64,000 nucleotides of DNA from Clostridium sp. C8-1-8 (GTDB lineage Bacteria > Bacillota > Clostridia > Clostridiales > Clostridiaceae): NCBI RefSeq assembly GCF_009928445.1, contig NZ_JAABNO010000014.1:1-64000 (forward strand), given 5' to 3'. Under the pieces are notes generated by a model that had not been told where the DNA came from, ran no database searches, and saw nothing but the letters and a program-made list of their open reading frames with translations. The position numbers and the translations under genes were made by a program. This document shows, one piece after another, positions 16,919-25,186 of this stretch (position 1 is its first letter; every line of letters starts with the position of its first letter).

Positions 16919-17761
16919 ATGGCGTTAGATTTTTATTTTATTTTGAGAGCTATAATTGTTGCTATAGTAGAAGGTATAACTGAGTTTATTCCAGTTTCAT
17001 CTACAGGCCATATGATAATAGTTGGAGATATAATCGGTTTTAGTGGTACTAAATTTACTAACATGTTTGAAATAGTAATACAATTAGGTGCCATATTAGC
17101 AGTAGTAGTATTATACTGGAACAAAATCTGGACTATGATCAAATCCTTCTTCAGATTTGAGAAGAAAGGTATAAAGTTTTGGATGGTAATAGTAGTTGGT
17201 ACTATACCAGCATTTATTCTTGGACTAATCTTCAATGATTTGATAGATGAGTACTTATTTAGTGCAAAGACTGTGGCTATAGGATTTATAGTTGGAGGTA
17301 TCTTATTAATACTTACAGAAAACAGTTATAGAAAAAGAGCAAAACATCTAAAGGTTGCTAAGGATGTTGATGATATAAGCTACGTTCAAGCACTCAAGGT
17401 TGGTATATTCCAATGTCTTGCTATGTGGCCAGGTATGTCTAGAAGTGCATCTACCATAATAGGTGGATGGGTAGGCGGCTTAAGTACAGCAATTGCTGCT
17501 GAATTTTCATTCTTTTTAGCTATTCCTGTAATGATTGGAGCTTCAGGGCTTAAGCTTAGAAAATTTGATTATTCTAAGATCACTTCAACTGAAGTAGTTG
17601 CATTAATAGCAGGTTTCATAGTTGCCTTTATAGTAGCTCTTCTAGTTGTAGATGGATTTATTGCTTTCTTAAAAAAGAAACCTATGAGAGTATTTGCTAT
17701 ATATAGAATATTTGCAGGATTTATACTTGTTGCATTAATCTTAGCAAATGTAATAAAATAA
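16919..17761 (+). CDS. uppP: Undecaprenyl-diphosphatase UppP (BacA)
   Basis: Integral membrane phosphatase that recycles undecaprenyl pyrophosphate to the monophosphate lipid carrier for wall and surface polymer synthesis; it also gives bacitracin tolerance. The 280 aa protein has about eight hydrophobic helices and the two BacA signature regions: EGITEFIPVSSTGHMI (residues 14-29), with the catalytic Glu and the downstream Ser/His, and PGMSRSASTI, where the usual SRSG has Ala for Gly. The start is ATG at 16919; an in-frame upstream start would add six residues not seen in relatives. It has its own promoter and a strong terminator. Confidence 0.96.
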   Translation: MALDFYFILRAIIVAIVEGITEFIPVSSTGHMIIVGDIIGFSGTKFTNMFEIVIQLGAILAVVVLYWNKIWTMIKSFFRFEKKGIKFWMVIVVGTIPAFILGLIFNDLIDEYLFSAKTVAIGFIVGGILLILTENSYRKRAKHLKVAKDVDDISYVQALKVGIFQCLAMWPGMSRSASTIIGGWVGGLSTAIAAEFSFFLAIPVMIGASGLKLRKFDYSKITSTEVVALIAGFIVAFIVALLVVDGFIAFLKKKPMRVFAIYRIFAGFILVALILANVIK

Positions 17762-17773
17762 TATTTGGAATTT

Positions 17774-17820
17774 AATTCAACACAAAAGATTAAAAAATTT
17801 GTGTTGAATTTTTTTGTTTT
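17774..17820 (+). terminator. Terminator of uppP
   Basis: AATTCAACACAAA pairs with TTTGTGTTGAATT, followed by TTTTTTGTTTTT. Confidence 0.93.
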
Positions 17821-17829
17821 TAAGCAGAT

Positions 17830-17945
17830 TATATTTTAATAAAGCTGTATATAAGTATGTGTACACGGCTTAAATTTAGATATCGGTGAAAGAATTAAAA
17901 AGAGAAATTATGCTGCCTGCCAGAATTTCTTTGCATATGATTAGA
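17830..17945 (+). repeat. Family B dispersed repeat copy
   Basis: This reads ATTTTAATAAAGCTG, GTGAAAGAATTAAAAAGAG and AAATTATGCTGCCTGCCAGA in the family order. The trailing CATTCGGAAAGGCAG part is missing or diverged. The remaining 140 bases to the next gene hold no clear feature. Confidence 0.7.
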
Positions 17946-18085
17946 AAAATTAGATTTAGATAGAGATTATCAAATTTTGGGAAAATAAAATATTCATAGC
18001 AATGTGAAAACTTCCTCCTTTGCTATTGAATCTTTGAATTTTTAATATAGTTAAAGAGAACAATAAAATAAAAAGGAGTGATGAT

Positions 18086-18529
18086 ATGTCTGTTGCAGAA
18101 AGAATTAAAGAAATTATAGCTAAGAAGAAATGGAGTAAGAATGATTTAGGCATGTCTAGAATACAATTAAGTAAATTGATGATTGTAAAAAATAATTTGG
18201 TGCTGTTGATAAAAGGTGATACTATAGATGCACCAGTTTGGTCAAAGGTTGAGAATATACAATTAGTTGAAGAAGATATAATAATTTATTTCGATGGTGA
18301 ATATGATATTGTATTAGGAAAAGAAGACTATGAAGATTACAAAGACTACGTGTCTAAAGAGGAATGGCAAGTATTATTTGAAACTGATACTGCTAAAAAA
18401 TTAGAAGAAATGAATCTTATTGACGATAAAGGTTTTTATTTAGAGATGCATGCAAATATAAGAAAAACAGAGAATACAGGAGAAATTGAGAAATTTGAAG
18501 AAGTTTACAAGGAATTAATGATGAAATAA
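18086..18529 (+). CDS. Hypothetical acidic protein (147 aa)
   Basis: I do not recognise the family. The protein is soluble, acidic in its middle and C-terminal part (a run rich in Glu, Asp and Tyr near residues 72-92), and begins with a basic helix (AERIKEIIAKKKW). No signal peptide, membrane segment, or metal-binding cysteine pattern is present. Start at ATG 18086, seven bases after AAGGAGTG; normal codon use. It stands alone between uppP and the phosphofructokinase gene. The N-terminal pattern loosely recalls a helix-turn-helix head, but the alignment is too short to claim DNA binding. Confidence 0.7.
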   Translation: MSVAERIKEIIAKKKWSKNDLGMSRIQLSKLMIVKNNLVLLIKGDTIDAPVWSKVENIQLVEEDIIIYFDGEYDIVLGKEDYEDYKDYVSKEEWQVLFETDTAKKLEEMNLIDDKGFYLEMHANIRKTENTGEIEKFEEVYKELMMK

Positions 18530-18683
18530 ATCTAATTTTAAGAATATTTTATAAAATTTTCAATATTAAGAAAATATACTTTTCTTAGAGTTTTTAATGT
18601 GATATCATTAAATAGAAATTATAATGTACACATTTACAAAGTGTAATAAGAACAAGGAACAATAGGGTAAAGGGGGATATAAG

Positions 18684-19781
18684 ATGGCAGATAAAGTTAA
18701 AAAAATCGCATTATTAACTGGTGGAGGAGATTGCCCGGGATTAAATGCAGTAATTAGGGCTGCTACGAGAACTGCTATATTACAATATGGGTACGAAGTA
18801 TATGGTTACAAGTTTGGATATAGAGGTCTTTATAATAACGATATAGTTCCTCTAACACTTGACTCTGTATCAGGAATTCTTCATAGAGGAGGAACTATAC
18901 TTTATAGTTCTAACAAAGATAATCTATTTGATTATCAAGTAGAAGAAGATGGAAAAATAGTAAAGAAAGATGTTTCAGATGTAGCTGTGGAAAACTTGAA
19001 AAAAGAAGGTATTGACACATTGGTAGTTATTGGAGGAGATGGAACTCTCACTTCTGCAAGAGATTTTTCTAGAAAAGGCATTAATGTAATAGGTGTTCCT
19101 AAGACAATTGATAACGATCTAGAAGCTACAGATGTAACCTTCGGATTTAATACTGCTATAGAGATTGCTACAGAGGCGCTAGATAGACTGCACACAACTG
19201 CAGAGTCACATCATAGAATAATGCTATTAGAAGTAATGGGAAGAAATGCTGGGTGGATAGCATTAGAATCAGGAATAGCTGGTTCAGCCGATGTTATACT
19301 AATACCAGAAATACCTTACGACATTAATAAGATTGTTGATAAAATAAGAGAAAGAGAAGCTCAAGGAAAGCCATTTTCAATAATAGTGGTAGCTGAAGGT
19401 GCTAAACCTCTAAATGGAGAGGTGGTTGTGTCCAAAGTTGTTGCAGATTCACCAGACCCTATAAGATTAGGCGGAATAGCTAACAAGCTTGCTATAGACT
19501 TAGAAAAGTTAATTAAAAATCATGAGGTTAGAAGTACTGTACTAGGTCATATTCAAAGAGGAGGAAATACTTCTACTTATGACAGAATACTTTCAACTAG
19601 ATATGGTGTAGCTGCTGTTGAATTGATTAATGAAGGAAAATTTGGAAACATGGTTTGTCTAAAAGGTGATAAGATTTCTTATGAAAGCTTAGAAAACGTA
19701 ATTGGCAAGACTAAAGATGTAAATCCAGATGGGGAGTTAGTAAGCATAGCAAAGAAAATAGGCATTTCCTTTGGAGATTAA
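18684..19781 (+). CDS. pfkA: 6-phosphofructokinase, Gly/Lys-signature (mixed-substrate group) type
   Basis: Glycolytic enzyme converting fructose 6-phosphate to fructose 1,6-bisphosphate. The phosphoryl donor region reads GGDGT (residues 117-121), with Gly120 as in ATP enzymes, while the catalytic loop reads PKTIDND (139-145), with Lys140 as in pyrophosphate enzymes. This Gly/Lys pair marks the PFK group usually called mixed-substrate or group III, whose characterised actinobacterial members use ATP. Length 365 aa exceeds the roughly 320 aa of classic PfkA, again fitting that group. It is not linked to pyruvate kinase, as the classic clostridial pfkA is, so a second PFK elsewhere is likely. 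Start ATG after AAAGGGGGA. Confidence 0.93.
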   Translation: MADKVKKIALLTGGGDCPGLNAVIRAATRTAILQYGYEVYGYKFGYRGLYNNDIVPLTLDSVSGILHRGGTILYSSNKDNLFDYQVEEDGKIVKKDVSDVAVENLKKEGIDTLVVIGGDGTLTSARDFSRKGINVIGVPKTIDNDLEATDVTFGFNTAIEIATEALDRLHTTAESHHRIMLLEVMGRNAGWIALESGIAGSADVILIPEIPYDINKIVDKIREREAQGKPFSIIVVAEGAKPLNGEVVVSKVVADSPDPIRLGGIANKLAIDLEKLIKNHEVRSTVLGHIQRGGNTSTYDRILSTRYGVAAVELINEGKFGNMVCLKGDKISYESLENVIGKTKDVNPDGELVSIAKKIGISFGD

Positions 19782-19785
19782 TATC

Positions 19786-19822
19786 AAGAGCACTAATTCT
19801 AAGAATTAGTGCTCTTATTTCA
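19786..19822 (+). terminator. Terminator of the phosphofructokinase gene
   Basis: AAGAGCACTAATT and AATTAGTGCTCTT form a 13-base perfect stem around CTAAG, then ATTTC. The T-run is short. Confidence 0.8.
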
Positions 19823-20050
19823 ACAAATCATGAAGTGTAGTTTATAAATTAGCAAATACCAGCTTAATTTATATATGTTCTAAATATACCTTTTAGTTGG
19901 ATCATGTATAAATTAATTGTTGGTTATTATATAAATTTTAACCTAAAATGAGGCGCTTACAATAAATTATAGGTTTACTAAAATAATATACTGCCGTTAC
20001 AGAAAATTTGAATTTTATAAAGAAAAAAGCTGTTGTAGAATATTTATAAA
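19823..20050. other. Spacer without recognised features
   Basis: AT-rich sequence upstream of the beta-lactamase-like gene. No frame with a ribosome binding site and no clear repeat match. Confidence 0.5.
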
Positions 20051-20054
20051 ATAC

Positions 20055-20083
20055 TTCTAAATATTCTGAAAATATGATATAAT
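20055..20083 (+). promoter_or_regulatory. Predicted extended -10 promoter of the beta-lactamase-like gene
   Basis: TGATATAAT at 20075-20083 is an extended -10 (TG, one base, TATAAT). The -35 position 17 bases upstream is only TTCTAA. Confidence 0.5.
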
Positions 20084-20120
20084 TGATGTAGACATCAAAC
20101 ATAGAAAGCTGGAGGGTATT

Positions 20121-20900
20121 ATGAAGGAGATAAAAAAATATTTAGAGACTAGGATCGGAACATATGGATTTTTCTTCGAGGATTTGGTGAGTGGGTATAC
20201 TTATGGATTCAATGAAAACGTTAAGATGACAGCTGCAGGGTGTATGAAGTTACCAATAGCTATATCCATAATAAAGGAAGTTGAGTTAGAAAAGTTTAAT
20301 TTCTTAGACAAGATACGAATCGAGAAAGAAGATAAGGTTTATGGAACTGGCATAATCCATGAGTTTAACGAAAGAGACTACACAATATTTGAACTTCTAG
20401 TAGCAATGCTTATTCAAAGCGATAATACAGCTGCAAACAAGATTATAGATATCGTTGGGATGGATAGGATAAACGAAATAATAAAAGAGATGGATTTAAA
20501 AAGTACTGAACTAAATAGGAAAACTAATGATGAAAGACATCAGCATTCTGATGTTGAAAATATAACCAGCGCTTATGATTTGTGCGTTATATGGAAGCAC
20601 CTATATAGAGCAACTTATCTAAGTAAGGAAAACAGTACAATGCTAATAGATATATTAAGAAGACAGCAAATCAAAAATAAACTAGCTCTTTATATTCCTG
20701 ATGACTTAAAATATGATATATCAAGCAAGACTGGAGATAAAACTGGTGTAGAAAATGATACTGAGCTTATAGAACTAAATAAAGGAAGTTTTGCTTTTTC
20801 AGTATTATCAATGGGAATACCAAATAGTGTATATGGCACCGTTACTTTAGCAAAGTGCGGGAAAATGATGTGGGATAATTTAATGAATAATTGGCATTGA
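20121..20900 (+). CDS. Beta-lactamase-fold (class A type) protein lacking the catalytic serine
   Basis: The 259 aa chain follows the class A / beta-lactamase2 fold: the helix after NVKMTAAG, the SDN motif in IQSDNTAANKI, the LNRKTND segment and the KTG motif in SSKTGDKTGV. The first motif, SxxK in active enzymes, reads GCMK (residues 40-43): codon GGG replaces serine, although the lysine and the following LPI are kept. The next residue is Cys. There is no signal peptide, so it should be cytoplasmic, unlike beta-lactamases. It therefore looks like a binding protein or pseudoenzyme; a cysteine-based activity is possible but unsupported. It has its own promoter and terminator. Start ATG after GGAGGG. 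Confidence 0.9.
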   Translation: MKEIKKYLETRIGTYGFFFEDLVSGYTYGFNENVKMTAAGCMKLPIAISIIKEVELEKFNFLDKIRIEKEDKVYGTGIIHEFNERDYTIFELLVAMLIQSDNTAANKIIDIVGMDRINEIIKEMDLKSTELNRKTNDERHQHSDVENITSAYDLCVIWKHLYRATYLSKENSTMLIDILRRQQIKNKLALYIPDDLKYDISSKTGDKTGVENDTELIELNKGSFAFSVLSMGIPNSVYGTVTLAKCGKMMWDNLMNNWH

Positions 20901-20914
20901 GACTTGAGGCCTTG

Positions 20915-20948
20915 ATAACTCCTAGGAAACTAGGAGTTATATTTTTTA
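20915..20948 (+). terminator. Terminator of the beta-lactamase-like gene
   Basis: ATAACTCCTAG and CTAGGAGTTAT pair around GAAA, followed by ATTTTTTATT. Confidence 0.93.
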
Positions 20949-20954
20949 TTCTTC

Positions 20955-21040
20955 AGTAAATTATATTATAGATAAAGTGTGGAGAACTATGTGTAGATAG
21001 ACTAAATGAATTTATTAGAGAAAGAATAAAAAAGAGAAAT
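20955..21040 (+). repeat. Family B dispersed repeat, 5' portion
   Basis: AATTATATTATAGATAAAGTG, TATGTGTAGATAGACTAAATG, and GAGAAAGAATAAAAAAGAG with AAATTATAC follow family B order, then the match stops. The rest of the spacer to 21306 shows nothing else. Confidence 0.65.
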
Positions 21041-21306
21041 TATACCTATTTGATCCAAATGGCTTACGTGGAAAGTTTAATCTATTAATGAGTAGATAAA
21101 GATGGAACAGTATTAATTATACATTCAAAGATGACAAAAATAAATTAAAGAATAATTTTAGTTACAATAGCTCGAAAGTAATAGTTATAAATGCTTAATA
21201 TTAATACAGAATTTAAGTATAAAAATTCAAAACTAGACAAATAAGTAAATAAATTGTAAAATGTAATGGTTGCTATAAAAGAACATATCTAAAAGGGGGA
21301 TTTTTT

Positions 21307-21942
21307 TTGAAAAAGTTACAGAAAATTTGTGCACTACTGTTAGTAACATTAGTTACTATAATACCATTAACTTCATGTAGTGCTCCGAAATCAACACCAG
21401 AAGAAACTACAAAAGTTGTGTTAGATATATTGTTAAAGGATGATAAGAGCAATATAAGTAAGATTGGACTAACTGATAAATACTATAAAGAAATTAGAGA
21501 TGATGTTGATACTGGTATTGATAAGGGTTTTGAGCAAGGCTTAGCTACAGGTGGTGTAGATAAAAGTGTACTTACAGATGATTTAAAGAAAGAGTTGAAA
21601 AAAGATATACTTACTGGTTTAAGTAAGATACAATATGATGTGACCAAAGTATCTGAAGATAAAAAATCTGCTAAGGTTCAAATAAAGGCAAAAGGGTTCG
21701 ATATGAACAAAATTGTAGAGACAAGCAAGCCTAAGCTTTTAGAGAAAATAAAAGCAAATAAATCTATGACTGAAAAAGAAATGTATCAGGAGTCATTTAA
21801 GCTTGCAGGTGAAGGTATGGCAAATGGAATTTTAGTGGACACGCCTAAGACCTATGACCTTAATCTTACTAAAGAAAGTAATGTTTGGGTTCCTAACTCA
21901 GACGACTTAATTAAGTTAGCAATGGGTATATATGGCAACTAA
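21307..21942 (+). CDS. Lipoprotein, paralogue 1 (DUF5105-like)
   Basis: Secreted lipid-anchored protein of 211 aa. The signal peptide ends in a lipobox with Cys25 (PLTSCSA), followed by a domain of about 185 residues with STPEETTKVVLDILLKDDK near its start and a W-containing end (NVWVPNSDDL). It resembles the DUF5105 lipoproteins of Firmicutes, with no known catalytic role. The start is TTG at 21307, seven bases after AAAGGGGG. The gene at 22587-23201 encodes a clear paralogue (shared KDDKSN, LTGLSK, KGFDM and QESFK segments). The two units are separated by a terminator and a family A element, so each has its own promoter. Confidence 0.85.
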   Translation: MKKLQKICALLLVTLVTIIPLTSCSAPKSTPEETTKVVLDILLKDDKSNISKIGLTDKYYKEIRDDVDTGIDKGFEQGLATGGVDKSVLTDDLKKELKKDILTGLSKIQYDVTKVSEDKKSAKVQIKAKGFDMNKIVETSKPKLLEKIKANKSMTEKEMYQESFKLAGEGMANGILVDTPKTYDLNLTKESNVWVPNSDDLIKLAMGIYGN

Positions 21943-22072
21943 GTAAAAGATAATGTAAATAATATTAAATAAAAATAATTATATAGATATGTTATACAAC
22001 TAGAATGTTTTGTAGCATTTGAGCTATAAAGCATGAAACCTATGATACTAATTAAAAATATATGAATCAATA

Positions 22073-22126
22073 AAAATTAAGAAGTAGAGAAAATTTTAAA
22101 GATTTTCTCTGCTTCTTAATTTTTTA
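22073..22126 (+). terminator. Terminator after lipoprotein paralogue 1
   Basis: AATTAAGAAGTAGAGAAAAT pairs almost perfectly with ATTTTCTCTGCTTCTTAATT, followed by TTTT. It lies about 130 bases past the stop codon and abuts the family A element, whose first base is 22127. Confidence 0.85.
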
Positions 22127-22258
22127 GGCTATGTTAAAGTACTGTGCTGAAATTAAGTGGTCAGTCATCTGATGCTTAGATGAGCTTGCGCTTATTGCTC
22201 GCTCATATAACATCTCCTTCTTAACCACTTAATTTCAACAATATTATTAACCATAGCC
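22127..22258 (+). repeat. Family A MITE-like repeat, complete 132 bp copy
   Basis: Both ends are intact: GGCTATG at 22127-22133 and its inverse CATAGCC at 22252-22258. Subterminal inverted repeats TGAAATTAAGTGGT / ACCACTTAATTTCA and a central palindrome (ATGAGCTTGCGC ... GCTCGCTCATAT) make the whole unit foldable as one hairpin. No transposase is encoded. On the minus strand AAGGAGATGTTATATGAGCGAG keeps a ribosome binding site and ATG, here leading to the four-codon frame MSEQ. It lies between the two lipoprotein paralogues. Confidence 0.95.
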
Positions 22259-22586
22259 TCATTAAAAAATAATTCAAAGTTAAAAGTAGATACAAATAAG
22301 TATAAGAAAAGTTTGCTAGTTTAGTGGAAAGTTATTAACTAAGGTTATAACTGTACGAAAGGCAATAGGTGGCATAGCACATAATTCGCAAAGCTGAATA
22401 TACTGATTAAGTAAATTATTTGCTAAGTGGAAAGGAAGAATTAATCTTTAAATTTATAAAATTATAGTTTTCTATAACATAAACCAATATTATCGTTTTT
22501 ACTATTGTAGTATCCGATGACTAGTAATTTAAATTCGAAACATTTCTGTAACATTAACTTAATTAATTTTATAAGGGAGAAGTTTA
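22259..22586. other. Spacer with a family A end relic
   Basis: At 22509-22556, GTATCCGATGACTAGTAATTTAAATTCGAAAC and the following TTCTGTAACATTAAC resemble one decayed family A arm. No gene is visible. Confidence 0.45.
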
Positions 22587-23201
22587 ATGAGAAAATTTAA
22601 AAATATTTGTATTTTACTTATAGTGGTATTACTTTCAACTTTGACACTTGTAGGCTGTGGAGAACCAAAAGTCACTCCAGAGGATAGTGCTAAGATTATT
22701 CTAGATATAATTATAAAAGATGATAAAAGTAACATTGATAAGGTTGGTATTACAGAAAAGGAATATACAAATATCAGAGAATCTTTTGAGGGTGGATTAA
22801 TGAAGGGAATATCATCTTCTGGTTTAGACGAAAGTATATTAACAGATGAAGTTAAAAATAAATTGAAGAGTGATATACTTACAGGACTTAGTAAAGTAAG
22901 TTATGAAATTGGAGCAGTATCTAAAGAAAAAGATTCGGCCAAGGTAGAAATTAAAATAAAAGGGTTTGATATGGATAAGATATCTAAAACTGCTGAGGAT
23001 AAGCTAAAAAAAGAATATGAAGACAATCAGTCTATGACGGAGAAACAGATATATCAAGAGTCTTTTAAGATAGTAGGAGAAGAGATTGCCAAGGGCACAT
23101 TTGTAGAAAACCCTAAGACAGTGACTCTAACTTTCACAAAGGAAAATAATGTTTGGATGCCTAAGGAAAGTGAACTTGTGGATTTAATGAAGGAAATTTA
23201 G
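22587..23201 (+). CDS. Lipoprotein, paralogue 2 (DUF5105-like)
   Basis: A 204 aa lipid-anchored protein, signal peptide with lipobox Cys24 (LVGCGE). It aligns along its whole length with the lipoprotein at 21307-21942, with identical stretches such as KDDKSNI and ILTGLSK, so the pair arose by tandem duplication and has diverged to roughly half identity by eye. It starts ATG after AAGGGAGAAG. The pyr operon promoter lies just downstream; no terminator is obvious directly after the stop, so some read-through into the pyr leader is possible. The ligand or role is unknown. Confidence 0.85.
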   Translation: MRKFKNICILLIVVLLSTLTLVGCGEPKVTPEDSAKIILDIIIKDDKSNIDKVGITEKEYTNIRESFEGGLMKGISSSGLDESILTDEVKNKLKSDILTGLSKVSYEIGAVSKEKDSAKVEIKIKGFDMDKISKTAEDKLKKEYEDNQSMTEKQIYQESFKIVGEEIAKGTFVENPKTVTLTFTKENNVWMPKESELVDLMKEI

Positions 23202-23266
23202 GGTTAGAGAAAAATTAAGACAATTAAGATTAAGTTGGATATACTATAATATTTTAGCTTGATAAG

Positions 23267-23295
23267 TTGACATCAAGTATAATAAATGGTATTCT
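23267..23295 (+). promoter_or_regulatory. Predicted promoter of the pyr operon
   Basis: A perfect TTGACA at 23267-23272 and TATTCT at 23290-23295 are 17 bases apart. Transcription would begin near 23302, a few bases before the PyrR-type binding loop. Confidence 0.75.
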
Positions 23296-23301
23296 ATGTT
23301 T

Positions 23302-23504
23302 AACAATTAACCTTTAACTTGATCCAGAGAGATCAATAAGGAAGTTATATTAATGCTAAAATAGAAGATAGACCAAGATAATCTTTAGAATCATAAAATT
23401 GTTTGACTTAGGTAGTCAAGTTGTTAGCCACAAATTTTATGCTGGTTTATCTGAATGCCGAGATAGCGATTTATTATGCCTTCCTTTACAGGAAGGCTTT
23501 TTTA
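23302..23504 (+). promoter_or_regulatory. PyrR-type attenuator leader of the pyr operon
   Basis: The hairpin at 23309-23346 carries TTGATCCAGAGAGATCAA, whose loop matches the PyrR binding consensus (UCC-N-G-N-GAG), and a lower stem CCTT/AAGG. The 3' strand AAGGAAG (23338-23344) is complementary to CTTCCTT (23480-23486) in the terminator. So without PyrR-UMP the AAGGAAG strand can disrupt the terminator, and with PyrR-UMP it is held in the binding loop and transcription stops. This is the known pyr attenuation logic; the pairing is seen, the PyrR control is inferred. No pyrR gene is in the window. The 130 bases between the two elements are longer than usual. Confidence 0.8.
23478..23504 (+). 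terminator. Attenuator terminator of the pyr operon
   Basis: GCCTTCC and GGAAGGC pair around TTTACA, followed by TTTTTTATT. It lies about 340 bases before pyrB and is the terminator half of the leader switch. Confidence 0.93.
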
Positions 23505-23564
23505 TTCTTGAAAGATCCAATATAAAGTCTAGAGTCATTACAAAATTATAATGAAATTCAATAG

Positions 23565-23725
23565 TAAATTATATTTTTCATAAGGCTGTGGATAGGTAGG
23601 TGTAGAGGCCTAAACTGTAGATATTGGAGAAAGAATAAAAAGAGATAAGCGCCTGCTATATTTTTAGAATAGCTTTAAAATTGGCAGATTGGCAAAGAGC
23701 AACTAACAAAAGAGAAGTTGGCAAT
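23565..23725 (+). repeat. Family B dispersed repeat inside the pyr leader
   Basis: ATAAGGCTGTGGATAGGTAG, GGAGAAAGAATAAAAAGAGA and the later GGCAGATTGGCAAAG follow family B order. The copy sits between the attenuator terminator and pyrB, so it is transcribed as part of the operon 5' leader. Confidence 0.7.
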
Positions 23726-23820
23726 TCTAAAATATGCATTAGCATATATAAGAATATTAGCATTCTATATAGTTTTCCTTCTTTAAATTAACACAGGGAT
23801 GTTAAAAAGGAGCGATGAAT

Positions 23821-24744
23821 ATGTTAAAAGGCAGAAGTTTAATAGACCCAATGGATTTATCTAATGATGAATTGGAAGATATATTGCAGTTAGCAAGTCA
23901 AATAATGTCATCTCCAGAGGAATTTTCTAAAGTTTGTGAAGGCAAGCTTCTAGCAACGCTTTTCTTTGAACCCAGTACCAGAACAAGATTTAGTTTTGAA
24001 GCAGCTATGATGAGATTAGGTGGGAAAGTAATTGGATTTTCAGAACCTAATTCAAGTTCAGTTTCTAAAGGGGAATCTCTTGCAGATACTATTAGAACAG
24101 TAAGTTGTTACGCAGATATAATAGCTATGAGGCACCCAAAGGAAGGGTCAGCTAAAGTAGCATCTATATATTCAGATATTCCAGTTATCAACGCTGGAGA
24201 TGGGGGCCACCAACACCCAACACAAACCTTAACTGATCTACTTACTATTAAACAACTTAAAGGTAGCTTTAACAATATGACCATAGGAATATGTGGTGAT
24301 TTAAAGTTTGGTAGAACAGTTCACTCCTTATTAAAAGCCATGTCAAGATATGAAAATAATAGGTATATCTTAATCTCTCCAAGTGAATTACAAATTCCTG
24401 ATTATATTAGGGAAGAGGTACTAAAACATAACAATATAGAGTTTATGGAAGTTGAGAGCTTAGAAGAATCAATGGAATCTCTTGATATTCTATATATGAC
24501 AAGAGTCCAGAAAGAAAGGTTCTTCAATGAAGCTGAGTACTTAAGACTTAGGGATAGCTATATATTAGATAGAGAAAAGCTAAAAAGAGCAAAGAAGGAT
24601 TTGATGATTCTTCATCCACTACCAAGAGTAAATGAAATAGATTATTCCATAGATGAAGACGAAAGAGCATGTTACTTTAAGCAGGCTAAGTATGGAATGT
24701 ATGTAAGAATGGCACTTATTGCAAAGCTTTTGGGGGTGAGATAA
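23821..24744 (+). CDS. pyrB: Aspartate carbamoyltransferase catalytic subunit PyrB
   Basis: Committed step of pyrimidine synthesis: carbamoyl phosphate plus aspartate to carbamoyl aspartate. The carbamoyl phosphate loop STRTRFSFE (about residues 50-58) and the HPTQTLTDL motif are intact; 307 aa is normal. The start is placed at the ATG at 23821, eight bases after AAGGAG, giving [10 protein letters not shown] as in relatives; the ATG at 23815 is too close to the site. It is the first gene of pyrBICFKDE, and its stop overlaps the pyrI start by one base (TAATG). Control is by the upstream leader. Confidence 0.98.
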   Translation: MLKGRSLIDPMDLSNDELEDILQLASQIMSSPEEFSKVCEGKLLATLFFEPSTRTRFSFEAAMMRLGGKVIGFSEPNSSSVSKGESLADTIRTVSCYADIIAMRHPKEGSAKVASIYSDIPVINAGDGGHQHPTQTLTDLLTIKQLKGSFNNMTIGICGDLKFGRTVHSLLKAMSRYENNRYILISPSELQIPDYIREEVLKHNNIEFMEVESLEESMESLDILYMTRVQKERFFNEAEYLRLRDSYILDREKLKRAKKDLMILHPLPRVNEIDYSIDEDERACYFKQAKYGMYVRMALIAKLLGVR

Positions 24745-25184
24745 TGCTTCAGGTTACAAGTATAAAAAGAGGAATTGTTATAGATCATATAACAGCTGGC
24801 ATGGGCAATAGTATATATAAATATCTCAATCTAGACAATGCAGACTACTCAGTGGCACTTATAAAGAATGTTGAGAGTAAAAAGCTAGGAAAGAAAGATA
24901 TTATTAAAATAGATAATGTTATAGATATAGATTATGAAATTCTTGGATTGATATCACCATCCATATCAATAAATATAGTAGAAGATGAAAGGATAATAAA
25001 AAAACTTAAGACAAGACTCCCAAATGTAGTTGAAAACTTAATAAAGTGCAAGAATCCAAGGTGTATAACTACTGTTGAAAATTATATTCCTCAAAAGTTT
25101 ATATTAACTAACAGAGAAAAAGGAACCTATAGATGTGGATATTGCGATGAAGAACACAAGCTTACTATAAGACTGGAGGAATAA
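24744..25184 (+). CDS. pyrI: Aspartate carbamoyltransferase regulatory subunit PyrI
   Basis: Nucleotide-binding regulatory chain that joins PyrB in a holoenzyme, as in enterobacteria; Bacillus lacks it, many clostridia have it. The C-terminal zinc site is complete: Cys102, Cys107, Cys131 and Cys134 (CKNPRC ... CGYC). The N-terminal allosteric domain (about residues 1-95) begins [15 protein letters not shown], with the IDHI motif of the family. 146 aa, normal length. The start codon overlaps the pyrB stop, a sign of translational coupling and matched subunit output. Confidence 0.97.
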   Translation: MLQVTSIKRGIVIDHITAGMGNSIYKYLNLDNADYSVALIKNVESKKLGKKDIIKIDNVIDIDYEILGLISPSISINIVEDERIIKKLKTRLPNVVENLIKCKNPRCITTVENYIPQKFILTNREKGTYRCGYCDEEHKLTIRLEE

Positions 25185-25186
25185 AA

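Noticed and set aside
22127-22258. Family A element as an insertion sequence
   Set aside because: It is only 132 bp and encodes no transposase; at most it is a non-autonomous element or a REP-like palindrome.
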